The notes under the pieces: model-generated
What the model was told of the DNA's origin: nothing
Seen by the model: only the letters and a program-made list of their open reading frames with translations
The model's database searches: none
Program-made: the position numbers and the translations under genes
Shown: positions 8,702 to 17,330 of the stretch, in pieces
Numbering within the stretch: the first letter of the stretch is position 1
How the letters are laid out: the number at the start of each line of letters is the position of its first letter
From: Paraburkholderia phenoliruptrix
GTDB lineage: Bacteria; Pseudomonadota; Gammaproteobacteria; Burkholderiales; Burkholderiaceae
NCBI RefSeq assembly: GCF_019511605.1
Contig: NZ_JAEUAV010000010.1
Span: 1 to 64,000, forward strand
DNA length: 64,000 nucleotides
Reading direction: 5' to 3'

Positions 8702-8719
8702 TATACTTAGATATCTAAT
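8702..8719 (+). promoter_or_regulatory. ophA1 promoter -10 and MarR-type operator O3
   Basis: TATACT (8702-8707) is a good -10 box. It overlaps CTTAGATATCTAAT (8706-8719), which differs from operator O1 by a single base. The palindrome would cover the transcription start. The more upstream start codon at 8725 would sit only six bases from the operator, which supports starting ophA1 at 8761. Confidence 0.7.
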
Positions 8720-8760
8720 TAACTATGAGCAATAGGGTGTACGGTTCAGTGGAGACCTGT

Positions 8761-9726
8761 ATGAGCACTGTCCAGGGCGACGTCCTGTCAAGTTTGAGAA
8801 TCGCGGGCAAGAGGAAAGTGGCGCGCGACATCTGGCGTTTTGAGCTGCGCAGTCCCGCCGGGGATGACCTGCCGCCGTTTGCGGCGGGTGCCAACGTTAC
8901 CGTACAGGTACCAAGCGGCGCCCGGCGCCGCTACTCGCTTTGCAACAGTCCCGAAGAGCGCGACCGTTACGTCATTGCGGTAAAGCGGGATGCGAACGGG
9001 CGCGGTGGTTCGATCAGTATGATCGACGATACGAAGGAGGGTGACCTGATTTTTGCATCGGCGCCCCGGAACGACTTTCCGCTCGATGCGCGGGCGCAGG
9101 AGTTTATTTTAATCGCCGGGGGAATCGGCATCACGCCGATGCTCTCGATGATGCATCAGTTGCGTTCGGAAGGGCTGCGCAAGTTCCGGTTGATTTACGT
9201 CGCCAGGGATCCGGAGGGGACGGCGTTTCTTGACGATCTATTGAGCGATGCGTGGCGGCCGTACGTCACGGTACATCATGACTATGGCGACCCTTTGAAG
9301 TCGTTCGACTTCTGGTCTGTGTTCGAACGACCAGGTAGGGCACACGTGTATTGTTGCGGGCCGCGCGCGTTGATGGATGCGGTCAGGGATATGACGGGAC
9401 ACTGGTCGCCAGGAAGCATTCATTTCGAGAGCTTTGGTGTCGATGGGTCGGTTCTCAGAGAGAACAAACCATTTATAGTCAAACTGGCACAGTCACGTGG
9501 GACATACGAGATTCCCGCTGACAAGACCATCCTGGAGGTTCTTCGAGATGCCGGCTTCCGCATTGCCAGCTCGTGTGAAAGTGGAACCTGCGGTTCTTGC
9601 CGGACTGGGCTCTGCGGCGGTACGGCAGATCATCGCGACCTTGTATTGCAGGAGGAAGAGAAAGCGAGACAGATCATGGTCTGCGTGTCACGGGCAATTT
9701 CAGAGGAACTCGTGCTGGACCTCTGA
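8761..9726 (+). CDS. ophA1: Phthalate dioxygenase reductase
   Basis: This 321-residue protein has the same length as the well-studied Burkholderia cepacia enzyme that carries electrons from NADH to the phthalate oxygenase. The domain order is FMN-binding (RRYSLCNSP around residue 56), NADH-binding (AGGIGITPMLSMM around residue 118) and a C-terminal plant-type [2Fe-2S] ferredoxin. The cluster ligands fall at C272, C277, C280 and C308, the positions I recall for the reference protein. GTGGAG upstream of ATG 8761 decides the start over ATG 8725. It is transcribed away from ophD and lies about 6 kb from its oxygenase partner, as in known Burkholderia arrangements. Confidence 0.95.
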   Translation: MSTVQGDVLSSLRIAGKRKVARDIWRFELRSPAGDDLPPFAAGANVTVQVPSGARRRYSLCNSPEERDRYVIAVKRDANGRGGSISMIDDTKEGDLIFASAPRNDFPLDARAQEFILIAGGIGITPMLSMMHQLRSEGLRKFRLIYVARDPEGTAFLDDLLSDAWRPYVTVHHDYGDPLKSFDFWSVFERPGRAHVYCCGPRALMDAVRDMTGHWSPGSIHFESFGVDGSVLRENKPFIVKLAQSRGTYEIPADKTILEVLRDAGFRIASSCESGTCGSCRTGLCGGTADHRDLVLQEEEKARQIMVCVSRAISEELVLDL

Positions 9727-9979
9727 CACTGGATTTGCGCTGTATGTCAAAACACTCAGACATCGTTAGGTTAAAGCAGCGGCTCGCCGTTTCCGCTGCA
9801 AACGTGCGGACCTGCGACCTCAGTCAACGCGCCTCGTTCCTGGCAGTTTTTCGAGCTCGACGCGGCGGCGGACGCGGAACTGCAACCACACGCTGACCGA
9901 TGATTCGCATACGCATGGATGGCGATCGCCTTCGTTGCGCAGGCAGGATGCGGCGACATCCGTGCATCCAATAGCCCGA

Positions 9980-11287
9980 TCAAGCAGCACGCCGAGCCAC
10001 GGCAGGGTACAGGATCGACAGTTCGTCGACGCGCCTTGTCAAGCCAAACTGCCTTTGCATCCGTTCGAGAATCGATCGAGTTTCGTTGGCGATCATCAAC
10101 GGAGCCCCAATTCGGCTGGCGTACGAGCACCCTTCCTGTAGATGTCTTGTGGCTTCGCCAATAGACACTGCGTCGGGGTGCTGTCCTTCGATCAGTTCCC
10201 GAAAGATGTTGCGTGATGCGGTGCTCCAGGCCGAGCTGTCATGCAGGACCTCGGCCATATCTTCTAGTCGGAGGCCATAATCCAGACCGGCCGCGATGCA
10301 CTCGTAAGAGACTGCACGGCATTGCGACGAAACAATGCTGGAGAGCGTAGCCAAGAGTTCGTCTGGGCCTCTTTCATCCGGAACCGACGCGGATGGATTC
10401 GGGCTGGACGTGATGCTCGTTGCGGCCATCGAGGCAATGATGTTGACCATGTCCTCAAGACGCGCGCCCGGACCGCGCAGGTTGCCCCCTATCTGTAGCA
10501 GACCCTGCACAATGCTCGTTATCGGCATAGGACTTCTATGTTTCATGCCGAGCGACAGTGCCTGATAAACATCTTTCAGCATCAGAGACAGCGCGAAATC
10601 AGTCGATGCCTTCCCTTGCATCAGCGCGGGCAGCATACGCTCGGTAATTTGAGAGCGTGCTTCGCTGTTTGCGAAACGATCCGCCATCTGCTCAAGCGTT
10701 AAGCCCGCCTTTCTACCGAAGGCCAAAATCTCGAGCGTCCCAAGCCGGCAACCGGCGTTCATTGCGTTGTTGACGGTCTTCATGGCTTGGCCGTCCCCAA
10801 CTCGTGAGCCACAGCGGAAGATCTTTTCGGTGATGGCCCGGAGGGCCGGATTGCCCCGGGCGAGAACATCGTCGGGCCCCGATACCATGAGATTCGCATT
10901 GCCGCTGGGAACGATTTGAGGACTTGCCGATACGGCTGCATCCATCATCAGCACACCAATCTGCGACAGCGCAGTCGCAATTTCCCGCGTCTCATCCGGC
11001 ACGCCGCTCGTTTGATCGACCACAATCTTGCCAGGCGCCAATCCTGCCGCTAGTCCGTCTGGAGCGAACACGACGTTCCTCACATCCGCGCTGCGCGGCA
11101 AACATAGGAAAACAACGTCTGAACATTGCGCGAGTTCCTTTGCGGTAAGCGCCACGCTCGCTCCTTCGTCGGCCAGATTCCTGGCCGACGCCGTATTGAT
11201 GTCCCATACCGTCAATCGGTGGTCCCGTAGAAATCGGCGTGCAAGCTGTCCGCCAAGTGCCCCGAGCCCTATGTATCCTATGTTCAT
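9980..11287 (-). CDS. Beta-hydroxyacid dehydrogenase with duplicated C-terminal domain
   Basis: This 435-residue protein belongs to the 3-hydroxyisobutyrate dehydrogenase family, whose usual length is about 290. The first 290 residues are complete: GYIGLGALG (residues 3-11), SASPQIVPSG in place of the substrate-binding TGG block, and the catalytic GQAMKTVNNAMNAG. A further 140 residues resemble a second copy of the all-helical C-terminal domain. Start ATG 11287 follows GGAGGCGACG. The palindrome at 11409-11425 lies upstream, so it appears to have its own promoter. The substrate is unknown; two even larger tandem relatives lie at 36363 and 42209. Confidence 0.85.
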   Translation of the reverse strand: MNIGYIGLGALGGQLARRFLRDHRLTVWDINTASARNLADEGASVALTAKELAQCSDVVFLCLPRSADVRNVVFAPDGLAAGLAPGKIVVDQTSGVPDETREIATALSQIGVLMMDAAVSASPQIVPSGNANLMVSGPDDVLARGNPALRAITEKIFRCGSRVGDGQAMKTVNNAMNAGCRLGTLEILAFGRKAGLTLEQMADRFANSEARSQITERMLPALMQGKASTDFALSLMLKDVYQALSLGMKHRSPMPITSIVQGLLQIGGNLRGPGARLEDMVNIIASMAATSITSSPNPSASVPDERGPDELLATLSSIVSSQCRAVSYECIAAGLDYGLRLEDMAEVLHDSSAWSTASRNIFRELIEGQHPDAVSIGEATRHLQEGCSYASRIGAPLMIANETRSILERMQRQFGLTRRVDELSILYPAVARRAA

Positions 11288-11408
11288 CGTCGCCTCCATG
11301 GTGATTTGATGATATCTGCGTTGTCGGAATGCTCTTCACCAAACGTATTCGATCGACCTTCGCGAGTCAGTGTCGTCACCCTATCATGCGTGTGTTTTAT
11401 AGATATTC

Positions 11409-11425
11409 GTTCCGTTCAGTGGAAC
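11409..11425. promoter_or_regulatory. Island operator S1 (IclR-type palindrome)
   Basis: GTTCC-GTTCAGT-GGAAC, a perfect-arm inverted repeat that lies 122 bp upstream of the beta-hydroxyacid dehydrogenase start at 11287 and just past the stop of the preceding binding-protein gene. It is one of twelve sites fitting GTTYC-N7-GRAAC. Confidence 0.75.
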
Positions 11426-11432
11426 GTTGTAA

Positions 11433-12452
11433 TCAATGTCCGATGTGTAGCTCAAAGTGGGTTGCCATGCGGAAATCTGTCCATTTCCTCGTGTCCTGAG
11501 AGATGTAGTTCTGAACCGATCGGGGCGTGCTGAGACCGGGCTCAAATCCCAACTTGTGCATGTAGGCGACGGTCTCGGGCATGCGAGAAACCGCATTGAT
11601 GGCGTCGTTGAGCTTCTGAATGATCTCGGGCGGAAGACCTTGGGGTCCCGCGAGCACGTAGTAGGTGTAAGGGTCGAGATTCTCCAAACCCGGAATGCGG
11701 GCCTCTGCAAGCGTCGGAACGTTCGGCAACGAGCCGATACGCTTTTTCCCTGTGACGGCCAAGGCCCGGACCATCCCGCCCTGAATGGCCGGCAACGCGC
11801 CCTGGATCGGGGTCATGCCAAGCTGTACGGAACCGGACAGTAGAGCAGTGATGATCTCGGCATCGGCCTTGAACGGGATATGCGTGACGCGAATCCCGAC
11901 CAGCGCCGACAGGTATTCCATCTGTATATGGCTAGCTGACCCTATGCCTGAAGACCCAAAATTCAGCAAACCGGGATGCGCCTTGCAATACTTCACAAGA
12001 CCGTCCAGATCGGAAAAAGGAAGAGAGCGGCTCGCGACGATCACGCCCGGTGCTTCCCCAACCAGCCCCACAAACGAGAAGTCCTTGTGCGGGTCATACG
12101 GGAGGTCTTTCTGCAGGGCCGGGTACTGCGACGCCGCGCTGCCGGTGATGAGAAACAACGTATATCCGTCCGCGGCGGAAGCCTTGAGCGTTCGAATCGC
12201 AATCATCTGATACGCGCCGGGGCGGTTATCGACATATACGCTCGTTCGCAGGACGTCGCCGAGCTTCGACGCGTAGTAGCGGGCGATCGTGTCCGTAGCG
12301 CCGGCGGCATTAAAGCCGACAAGTAGTCTGATAGGCCGGGAAGGGTAGCTATTGTCGGCGTGCGCCCAAGATGGGCATATCACGATTGTGAAGAGGCACA
12401 CGATCGTTGCAAGTAGCGGCTTCATAACCGGTGCAATCGGTTTCCTCCGCAT
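11433..12452 (-). CDS. Tripartite tricarboxylate transporter substrate-binding protein (TctC/Bug family)
   Basis: This 339-residue exported binding protein has a signal peptide of about 30 residues ending near SWAHA. It is followed by the family start DNSYPSRPIRLLVGFNAAGATD and later blocks VDNRPGAYQMIA, FGSSGIGSASHIQMEYL and LPNVPTLAEARIPG. Bug proteins bind carboxylates or aromatic acids in the periplasm. No membrane subunits are adjacent; the tctBA pair at 25323-27367 could be the partner. ATG 12452 is preceded by AGGAGG. The operator at 12524-12540 lies in its promoter. Confidence 0.9.
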   Translation of the reverse strand: MRRKPIAPVMKPLLATIVCLFTIVICPSWAHADNSYPSRPIRLLVGFNAAGATDTIARYYASKLGDVLRTSVYVDNRPGAYQMIAIRTLKASAADGYTLFLITGSAASQYPALQKDLPYDPHKDFSFVGLVGEAPGVIVASRSLPFSDLDGLVKYCKAHPGLLNFGSSGIGSASHIQMEYLSALVGIRVTHIPFKADAEIITALLSGSVQLGMTPIQGALPAIQGGMVRALAVTGKKRIGSLPNVPTLAEARIPGLENLDPYTYYVLAGPQGLPPEIIQKLNDAINAVSRMPETVAYMHKLGFEPGLSTPRSVQNYISQDTRKWTDFRMATHFELHIGH

Positions 12453-12508
12453 GTCGTCCTCCTGTCTTGAATCTTTGCAGCATTGCGTATGATTCGCACT
12501 GTACATCG

Positions 12509-12540
12509 ATTATAATGGTACGGGTTCCGGTAAGCGGAAC
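12509..12540 (-). promoter_or_regulatory. Promoter with island operator S2
   Basis: GTTCC-GGTAAGC-GGAAC (12524-12540) lies directly upstream of a minus-strand TATAAT (12509-12514), in the position of the -35 element of the binding-protein gene. The layout would let a bound IclR regulator block or replace RNA polymerase contacts. Confidence 0.7.
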
Positions 12541-12850
12541 AGTGAGTCAATGCGCTACAGCTGCGGCGGCTCCATGCAAAGACTGGTGTTCCGGTTGGCA
12601 GATCGAAGCGTTGGGGTGTTGACGCAACGGCAGGACGTTTTCACGCGCGTGCGCCCAAGGCGGAAGAATTGGAAATTCGGCGGAGGTCGCGTTGAAGCTG
12701 ATTAGGGAAGGAAGGTGGGCCGGCGTCACGGCGTTGACTTAGTCTAACGGCCATGAAGCCCGGAAGCATGCGGGCAAACTTTTCAGGCTCGGCCGGATGC
12801 AACGAAAAGCTCGCCATGCACGGCGGGCAACAGATGCGGGAGGTGACTAC
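12541..12850. other. Intergenic, 310 bp, no gene recognised
   Basis: This is the divergent space between the binding-protein operator and the first IclR gene. The only regulatory-looking element I see is a half-site GTTCC near 12588. Short open frames here have no recognisable similarity. Confidence 0.5.
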
Positions 12851-13660
12851 GTGAAAGATACCATGCGCTCGGTTCAACGCGTACTGGCGGTGTTCGAGAG
12901 CTTCACCGTTGATCGAACAAGCCTCAGGCTGCAGGAGATCGCCGATAACATAGCACTTCCCAAGTCGACTGTTTTCCGTATCGTCCAAAGCCTCGAGAAA
13001 GCGGGATATCTCGTGCGGCTCGAGGATCAGCAGTACTGCCTGTCGTTTCAGTTCACGCGTCTGGCCGGCAACGTCCGCAGCACATTGGGCATTCGAGAAA
13101 TATCCCGGCCGATCCTGCTGCAACTAGCGGATAAGACACGTGAAACGGCCTCGCTGCACGCGCTCTCAGGCAGCTATCGAATCTGCATTGATGCCGTAGC
13201 GACGGTTGCTGCACCGCTCAGGATGGTCGCCCAGCCTGGCGAGCAGGTGCCGATGATTGCTGGAGCCGCATCAAAGGTGTTGATGGCACACATGCCGCGA
13301 GACAAGCTCTCGGCACTGATCGTCGACGTTGCGCGAGCGACAAAGCGATCGAGGGGTGAACTGGAGGACGAGTTGAAACGGATTCGCAGCCAAGGGTTTG
13401 CAGTATCCCACGGCGAACGCCTTCTCGGCATCTCCGCGATTTCGGCTCCGATTTACGATGCGGGCGATCAGGTCAGGTATTGCATTTCCGTGGGCGCGCC
13501 GACGATTCGCATGCGAGTCAACGAGGCCAGCGTCGTGCGTAGTCTTCTCACCGCTGCAGCTGATATTTCGCGCCAGTTTGGGGCGGCAGCGATCGACCTG
13601 CATGACAATATGCACTTCCATAAAAGTGCGGGCACGACGACCCATCGCCTCGCCGGTTAA
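12851..13660 (+). CDS. IclR-family transcriptional regulator (copy 1)
   Basis: This 269-residue regulator has an N-terminal winged helix (residues 5-65: RSVQRVLAVFESF, LQEIADNIALPKSTVFRIVQ, SLEKAGYLVR) and a C-terminal IclR ligand-binding domain with SHGERLLGISAISAPI. GTG 12851, preceded by GGGAGGTG, is the best start. It is very similar throughout to the IclR protein at 27577. It lies just upstream of operator S3, and twelve IclR-like palindromes surround genes of this island, so one or both regulators are the likely controllers. The effector is unknown. Confidence 0.9.
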   Translation: MKDTMRSVQRVLAVFESFTVDRTSLRLQEIADNIALPKSTVFRIVQSLEKAGYLVRLEDQQYCLSFQFTRLAGNVRSTLGIREISRPILLQLADKTRETASLHALSGSYRICIDAVATVAAPLRMVAQPGEQVPMIAGAASKVLMAHMPRDKLSALIVDVARATKRSRGELEDELKRIRSQGFAVSHGERLLGISAISAPIYDAGDQVRYCISVGAPTIRMRVNEASVVRSLLTAAADISRQFGAAAIDLHDNMHFHKSAGTTTHRLAG

Positions 13661-13662
13661 TC

Positions 13663-13686
13663 TTGACGGGTTCCGTACAGTGGAAT
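13663..13686 (+). promoter_or_regulatory. -35 box and island operator S3
   Basis: GTTCC-GTACAGT-GGAAT (13670-13686) begins two bases after a good -35 element TTGACG (13663-13668). It would occupy the spacer of the promoter of the FadB-like gene at 13844. Confidence 0.65.
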
Positions 13687-13843
13687 CGATGCTGTTAGAC
13701 GGAACGCATGCTAACATCGACCGTGTCTGCAGCGGGCCAAGCGTGCACGAATTCTGGTGGCGGAGCGGTCGAAATACGCTTCGGGAAAAGTCTGGGCCAG
13801 GCATCGCTCGCTACGTGGAAAATCTGATGACGGGAGATTGGCG

Positions 13844-15955
13844 ATGTCTGAAGAAGCTTCAGTTGGATACAGCGTAATCGAAGGCGTAGCAGTCGTAACA
13901 CTAAGCAATCCTCCGGTAAATGCCCTGGCACCTGGAATGCGTGAGGGTCTGATTGATTCGATCGATCGGGCCAACGAAGATGTCACGATCAAGGGAATCC
14001 TGATAACCGGAGCAGGCCGCAACTTCATCGCAGGGGCCGATATCCGGCAGTTCGGTAAGGAACGGAAGGTTTCGTCGTCATTGAGCACAGCGGCGCTTGA
14101 TGCGAGCCGCAAGCCGGTCGTCGCGGTGATCCGCGGGTATGCATTGGGGGCGGGCCTTGAGCATGCACTTGCGTGCCACTACAGATTTGCCACATCGAAT
14201 GCAAAACTTGGGCTCCCGGAGGTGAAAATCGGAGTTATCCCCGCTGGAGGAGGGACACAGCGCCTTACCCGGCTCGTGGGCCCGAAAGCAGCGATTGAAC
14301 TCATCATCAGCGGCCGGCATATTTCTGCCGGAAATGCGTTTGAACTCGGTCTCATCGATCGCATTGTCCCGGATGACCTTGCACTTGCCGAAGCTATCGA
14401 TTTCGTGAAACGTCTTCCGGAAGGACAGGGCATCCGCCGCGTCCGCGACATGGACGCACGGATCGAAAGCGCGAAGGCCCACCCGGAAGAATGGACAACT
14501 GCTCGCGACGAAGCCGCCGCGAACGCGCGATTCGTACGGGCGCCGCACGCGGCATTGGCGTGTATCGAAATGGCGGTGAGCGGCACGTTCGAAGACGGGC
14601 TTGCACTCGAGCAGTCGCTATTTGCGGAACTCGAAAGTTCGGAGGAAGCAAAGGCGCTGCGGTATGCGTTCTTCGCGGAACGAGAGGCTGCCAAGATCCC
14701 GGGCAAGCCGGAGCACTACAAGGGCGAAGCGGTTCGGAGCGCGGCGGTGATTGGTGCCGGAACAATGGGTGGGGGGATCGCCATCTGTTTCGCCGACGCC
14801 CGAATTCCTGTCAAGGTTCTCGAGGCAAGTCAAGATGCCCTCGATCGCGGGATGCAGAAGATCCGCGATACTTACGCAGTCAAGGTGAGGCGTGGCCGTC
14901 TGAGCCAACGCGAGATGGACGAAAGCCTGGCGTACATTCAGCCGGTGGTTGACTATGAGCAGATCGGTGACGCAGATGTCGTGATCGAGGCGGTCTTCGA
15001 GCGCATCGACCTCAAGAAGGAAGTCTTCGAAAGGATCGATAGCGTCATGAAAGAAGGTGCGCTGTTGTTGACCAACTCATCGGCGATTGATATCGACACG
15101 ATGGCCAACGCGACGCGCCGGCCAGCCGACGTGGCCGGGGCTCACTTTTTCGCGCCCGCGAATGTGATGAAACTGTGCGAGGTTGTGCGGGGAACCCATA
15201 GCTCCGTCGACACGATCCTTCGTACTGCAAAGCTCGGGCGCGATCTGAAAAAGATCAGCGTGGTAGCAGGATCCTGCGATGGCTTCGCCGCGAATCGAAG
15301 TCGTGCGCCACTCGTCACGGAAGCCATGCTGCTACTGGAAGAAGGCGCCCGACCGGATCAGATCGATCGAGTCATGAAAGCTTTCGGCTATCCGATGGGG
15401 CCGTTTGAGGTCAGCGACCTTTCGGGCCTCGACGTCAGTTACGACACCCGGAAGCGACGTGCTGCCGCAGATCCATCGTATCGCAAGCTGCATGTGCCTG
15501 ACCGAATGGTTGAGCTCGGTCGCAACGGGCAGAAAAATGGCGCCGGCTGGTATCGATACAACCCCGGAGACCGCAAGCCGCTCGTCGACCCCGCTGTCGA
15601 TGCGATCATTGCGGAGGTCGCGCGGGCGCTGGGCGCCGAGCAACGCGAGTTCTCGGACGACGAGATTCTTCAGCGCCTGCTTTTCGCTTCGGTCAATGAG
15701 GTCTGCAAGATTCTGGAGGATGGGAAGGCGTACCGAGCCAGTGACGTCGACGTGATGTGGCTGTATGGGTTCGGATTCCCGCGTCACCGGGGCGGCCTGA
15801 TGTATTGGGCGGATACCATCGGGGCAAGCAAGATCGCCGGACAGATCGAGGCGTGGCACGAGCAGTTCGGCAAGCGGTGGAAGCCGGGCCGCCTGTTGCT
15901 AAAAGCTGCGGCTGAGGGGTTGCCGCTACGTGAGCTCCGGGCGCCGGGCGTCTGA
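13844..15955 (+). CDS. FadB-like enoyl-CoA hydratase / 3-hydroxyacyl-CoA dehydrogenase fusion
   Basis: This 703-residue bifunctional beta-oxidation enzyme has an N-terminal crotonase domain (about 1-190; AGRNFIAGADIRQFG and AGGGTQRLTRLVG). An NAD-binding domain begins at AVIGAGTMGGGIA (around residue 301) and is followed by two 3HCDH C-terminal domains (FGYPMGPFEVSDLSGLDV). It should hydrate an enoyl-CoA and oxidise the product to a 3-oxoacyl-CoA. Cytosolic. ATG 13844 is preceded by GGGAGA. It stands alone between operator S3 and a convergent cupin gene; no thiolase follows directly, but one lies at 33025. Confidence 0.92.
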   Translation: MSEEASVGYSVIEGVAVVTLSNPPVNALAPGMREGLIDSIDRANEDVTIKGILITGAGRNFIAGADIRQFGKERKVSSSLSTAALDASRKPVVAVIRGYALGAGLEHALACHYRFATSNAKLGLPEVKIGVIPAGGGTQRLTRLVGPKAAIELIISGRHISAGNAFELGLIDRIVPDDLALAEAIDFVKRLPEGQGIRRVRDMDARIESAKAHPEEWTTARDEAAANARFVRAPHAALACIEMAVSGTFEDGLALEQSLFAELESSEEAKALRYAFFAEREAAKIPGKPEHYKGEAVRSAAVIGAGTMGGGIAICFADARIPVKVLEASQDALDRGMQKIRDTYAVKVRRGRLSQREMDESLAYIQPVVDYEQIGDADVVIEAVFERIDLKKEVFERIDSVMKEGALLLTNSSAIDIDTMANATRRPADVAGAHFFAPANVMKLCEVVRGTHSSVDTILRTAKLGRDLKKISVVAGSCDGFAANRSRAPLVTEAMLLLEEGARPDQIDRVMKAFGYPMGPFEVSDLSGLDVSYDTRKRRAAADPSYRKLHVPDRMVELGRNGQKNGAGWYRYNPGDRKPLVDPAVDAIIAEVARALGAEQREFSDDEILQRLLFASVNEVCKILEDGKAYRASDVDVMWLYGFGFPRHRGGLMYWADTIGASKIAGQIEAWHEQFGKRWKPGRLLLKAAAEGLPLRELRAPGV

Positions 15956-16225
15956 TGCTTAACCGCCAGTGACCTTCGATTCGCCTGCGCAGGATTGAAG
16001 GTCGCCTCCGTCTCTTTGTTTAGTGCATCATCAAGCGGGGCGCGGAACTCCTGTGTCCCGTTCACGCGCATCGGGAGAGTGTGGTAGTCAGGCGTGGATT
16101 GGGCCGCCGAGAGGCCAGCACACCCAATCGCGCTGTAATCGTCGACGTGGCACCCTCCCGGCAAAAATTAATCCCGAAGACGGCATCCGTGTCTCCGGGG
16201 TCCGGGTGCATGGCTGATTATTGCG
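15956..16225. other. Convergent intergenic region with weak hairpin
   Basis: GACCTTC (15971-15977) and GAAGGTC (15997-16003) can pair, followed by a T-rich stretch near 16012-16021. This may be a weak terminator for the FadB-like gene. The rest of the interval shows no gene that I can support. Confidence 0.4.
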
Positions 16226-16984
16226 TCAGTCGTCGCGTTCTTCGCGCGGATACTGGAGGACCAATGCTTCCAGCCCCTTGTCGCCGGCGCGGATGGTGAA
16301 TTTTTCTTCGTTCGGCTCGACGACAACCATGGACCAGAGTGGCAGTTCCTCGTCGTTATGCAGCAGCGTACCATTGCCGACAAACACGTAATAGCCGGCA
16401 GCGGCTTTAGGATCGGGGCCTTCGACGGTCTGACCGGCTCCGAGCCGAACAATCTGGGCGTGCATGCCGTCCGAGTCGTCCTTCAGGAGCGTTTCCCAAA
16501 CGGGCTCGGCCCGTTCCTTCAGCACTGGTTCGATCGAGAAGCGCACGCGCTCTGAAGTCAGGTGACGACGTTTGCTCGGCTTGAGTCGGTCGCGGTATCC
16601 CTCTTTGTTCAGATACACGGGTTCCGAATTGCCGGTGTACATCCGCATTGCGACGAACGACAGGCCCTGGGGACCCGCGACGATCGGACCATAGGCAGTG
16701 TGATGGTCCTTGAACTGCACCGTGAGCGGCTCGAGGGGTTGTTGCTTGTTCCCGAGCGTGCCGGAACCGGCGATAAACATCTGGAACATCGTCACACCAT
16801 GAAAGTGCGGAACGATCGACTCGTGCGGCTGCAGTTCCGACATGGTGGCCTGCGGTCCCTGGCCCGTCGCGTTCGAACTGCGCGGACCAAAAAATACTGT
16901 CCCCCAATGCTGGTTTCCGGTGCCCGGAGAAACCACGATGTCTCGCCTGGAAAGAGCGTCAGCGCCGCTTCGTGTGTAGATCAT
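16226..16984 (-). CDS. Cupin-domain protein
   Basis: This 252-residue protein carries a cupin motif with metal-ligand type histidines H60 and H62 (VPHFHGVTMFQMFIAGSGTL). A second beta-barrel-like repeat covers residues 160-245 (AAGYYVFVGNGTLLHNDEELP). It could be a bicupin with only the first half metallated, acting as a dioxygenase, isomerase or sensor of a carboxylic acid. ATG 16984 follows AAGGAGA. It is transcribed divergently from the CoA ligase, with operators S4 and S5 between them. I do not recognise a specific family. Confidence 0.7.
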   Translation of the reverse strand: MIYTRSGADALSRRDIVVSPGTGNQHWGTVFFGPRSSNATGQGPQATMSELQPHESIVPHFHGVTMFQMFIAGSGTLGNKQQPLEPLTVQFKDHHTAYGPIVAGPQGLSFVAMRMYTGNSEPVYLNKEGYRDRLKPSKRRHLTSERVRFSIEPVLKERAEPVWETLLKDDSDGMHAQIVRLGAGQTVEGPDPKAAAGYYVFVGNGTLLHNDEELPLWSMVVVEPNEEKFTIRAGDKGLEALVLQYPREERDD

Positions 16985-17101
16985 TGAAAGTCTCCTTGAA
17001 ACTGCCATCGTACGCAGACCGCGTCTGCGATGCCCTTTGCGTTCGCCGGTGTCTGGCGAACCATGCGTAAATCCTAGCACGAGTTCTAGTGAATAATATC
17101 G

Positions 17102-17118
17102 ATTCCGGCCATCGGAAC
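17102..17118. promoter_or_regulatory. Island operator S4
   Basis: ATTCC-GGCCATC-GGAAC lies in the divergent region between the cupin gene and the CoA ligase. It is the nearer site to the cupin gene (118 bp from its start). Confidence 0.65.
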
Positions 17119-17168
17119 CGTAGAGATGGGCGAGATCTAACCCATAGGTTGGTGTTGCCTATCGCTGC

Positions 17169-17185
17169 GTTTCATTCATCGAAAT
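17169..17185. promoter_or_regulatory. Island operator S5
   Basis: GTTTC-ATTCATC-GAAAT is the second site in the divergent cupin/CoA-ligase region, centred 67 bp from S4. It may serve the rightward operon that begins at 17331. Confidence 0.6.
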
Positions 17186-17330
17186 GAATTCCGTTTTGGT
17201 TGACGTCTCCGGATGCGAAGTCTACAGTGGGGTTCATTGAGTCATGCATTGGCGTCGGGCGACCGTGGATCAATCGCTCTGTGCAAAAGCGGACTATTTC
17301 GCGCGTAACAGGCTGGAGACGAATCGGAAA

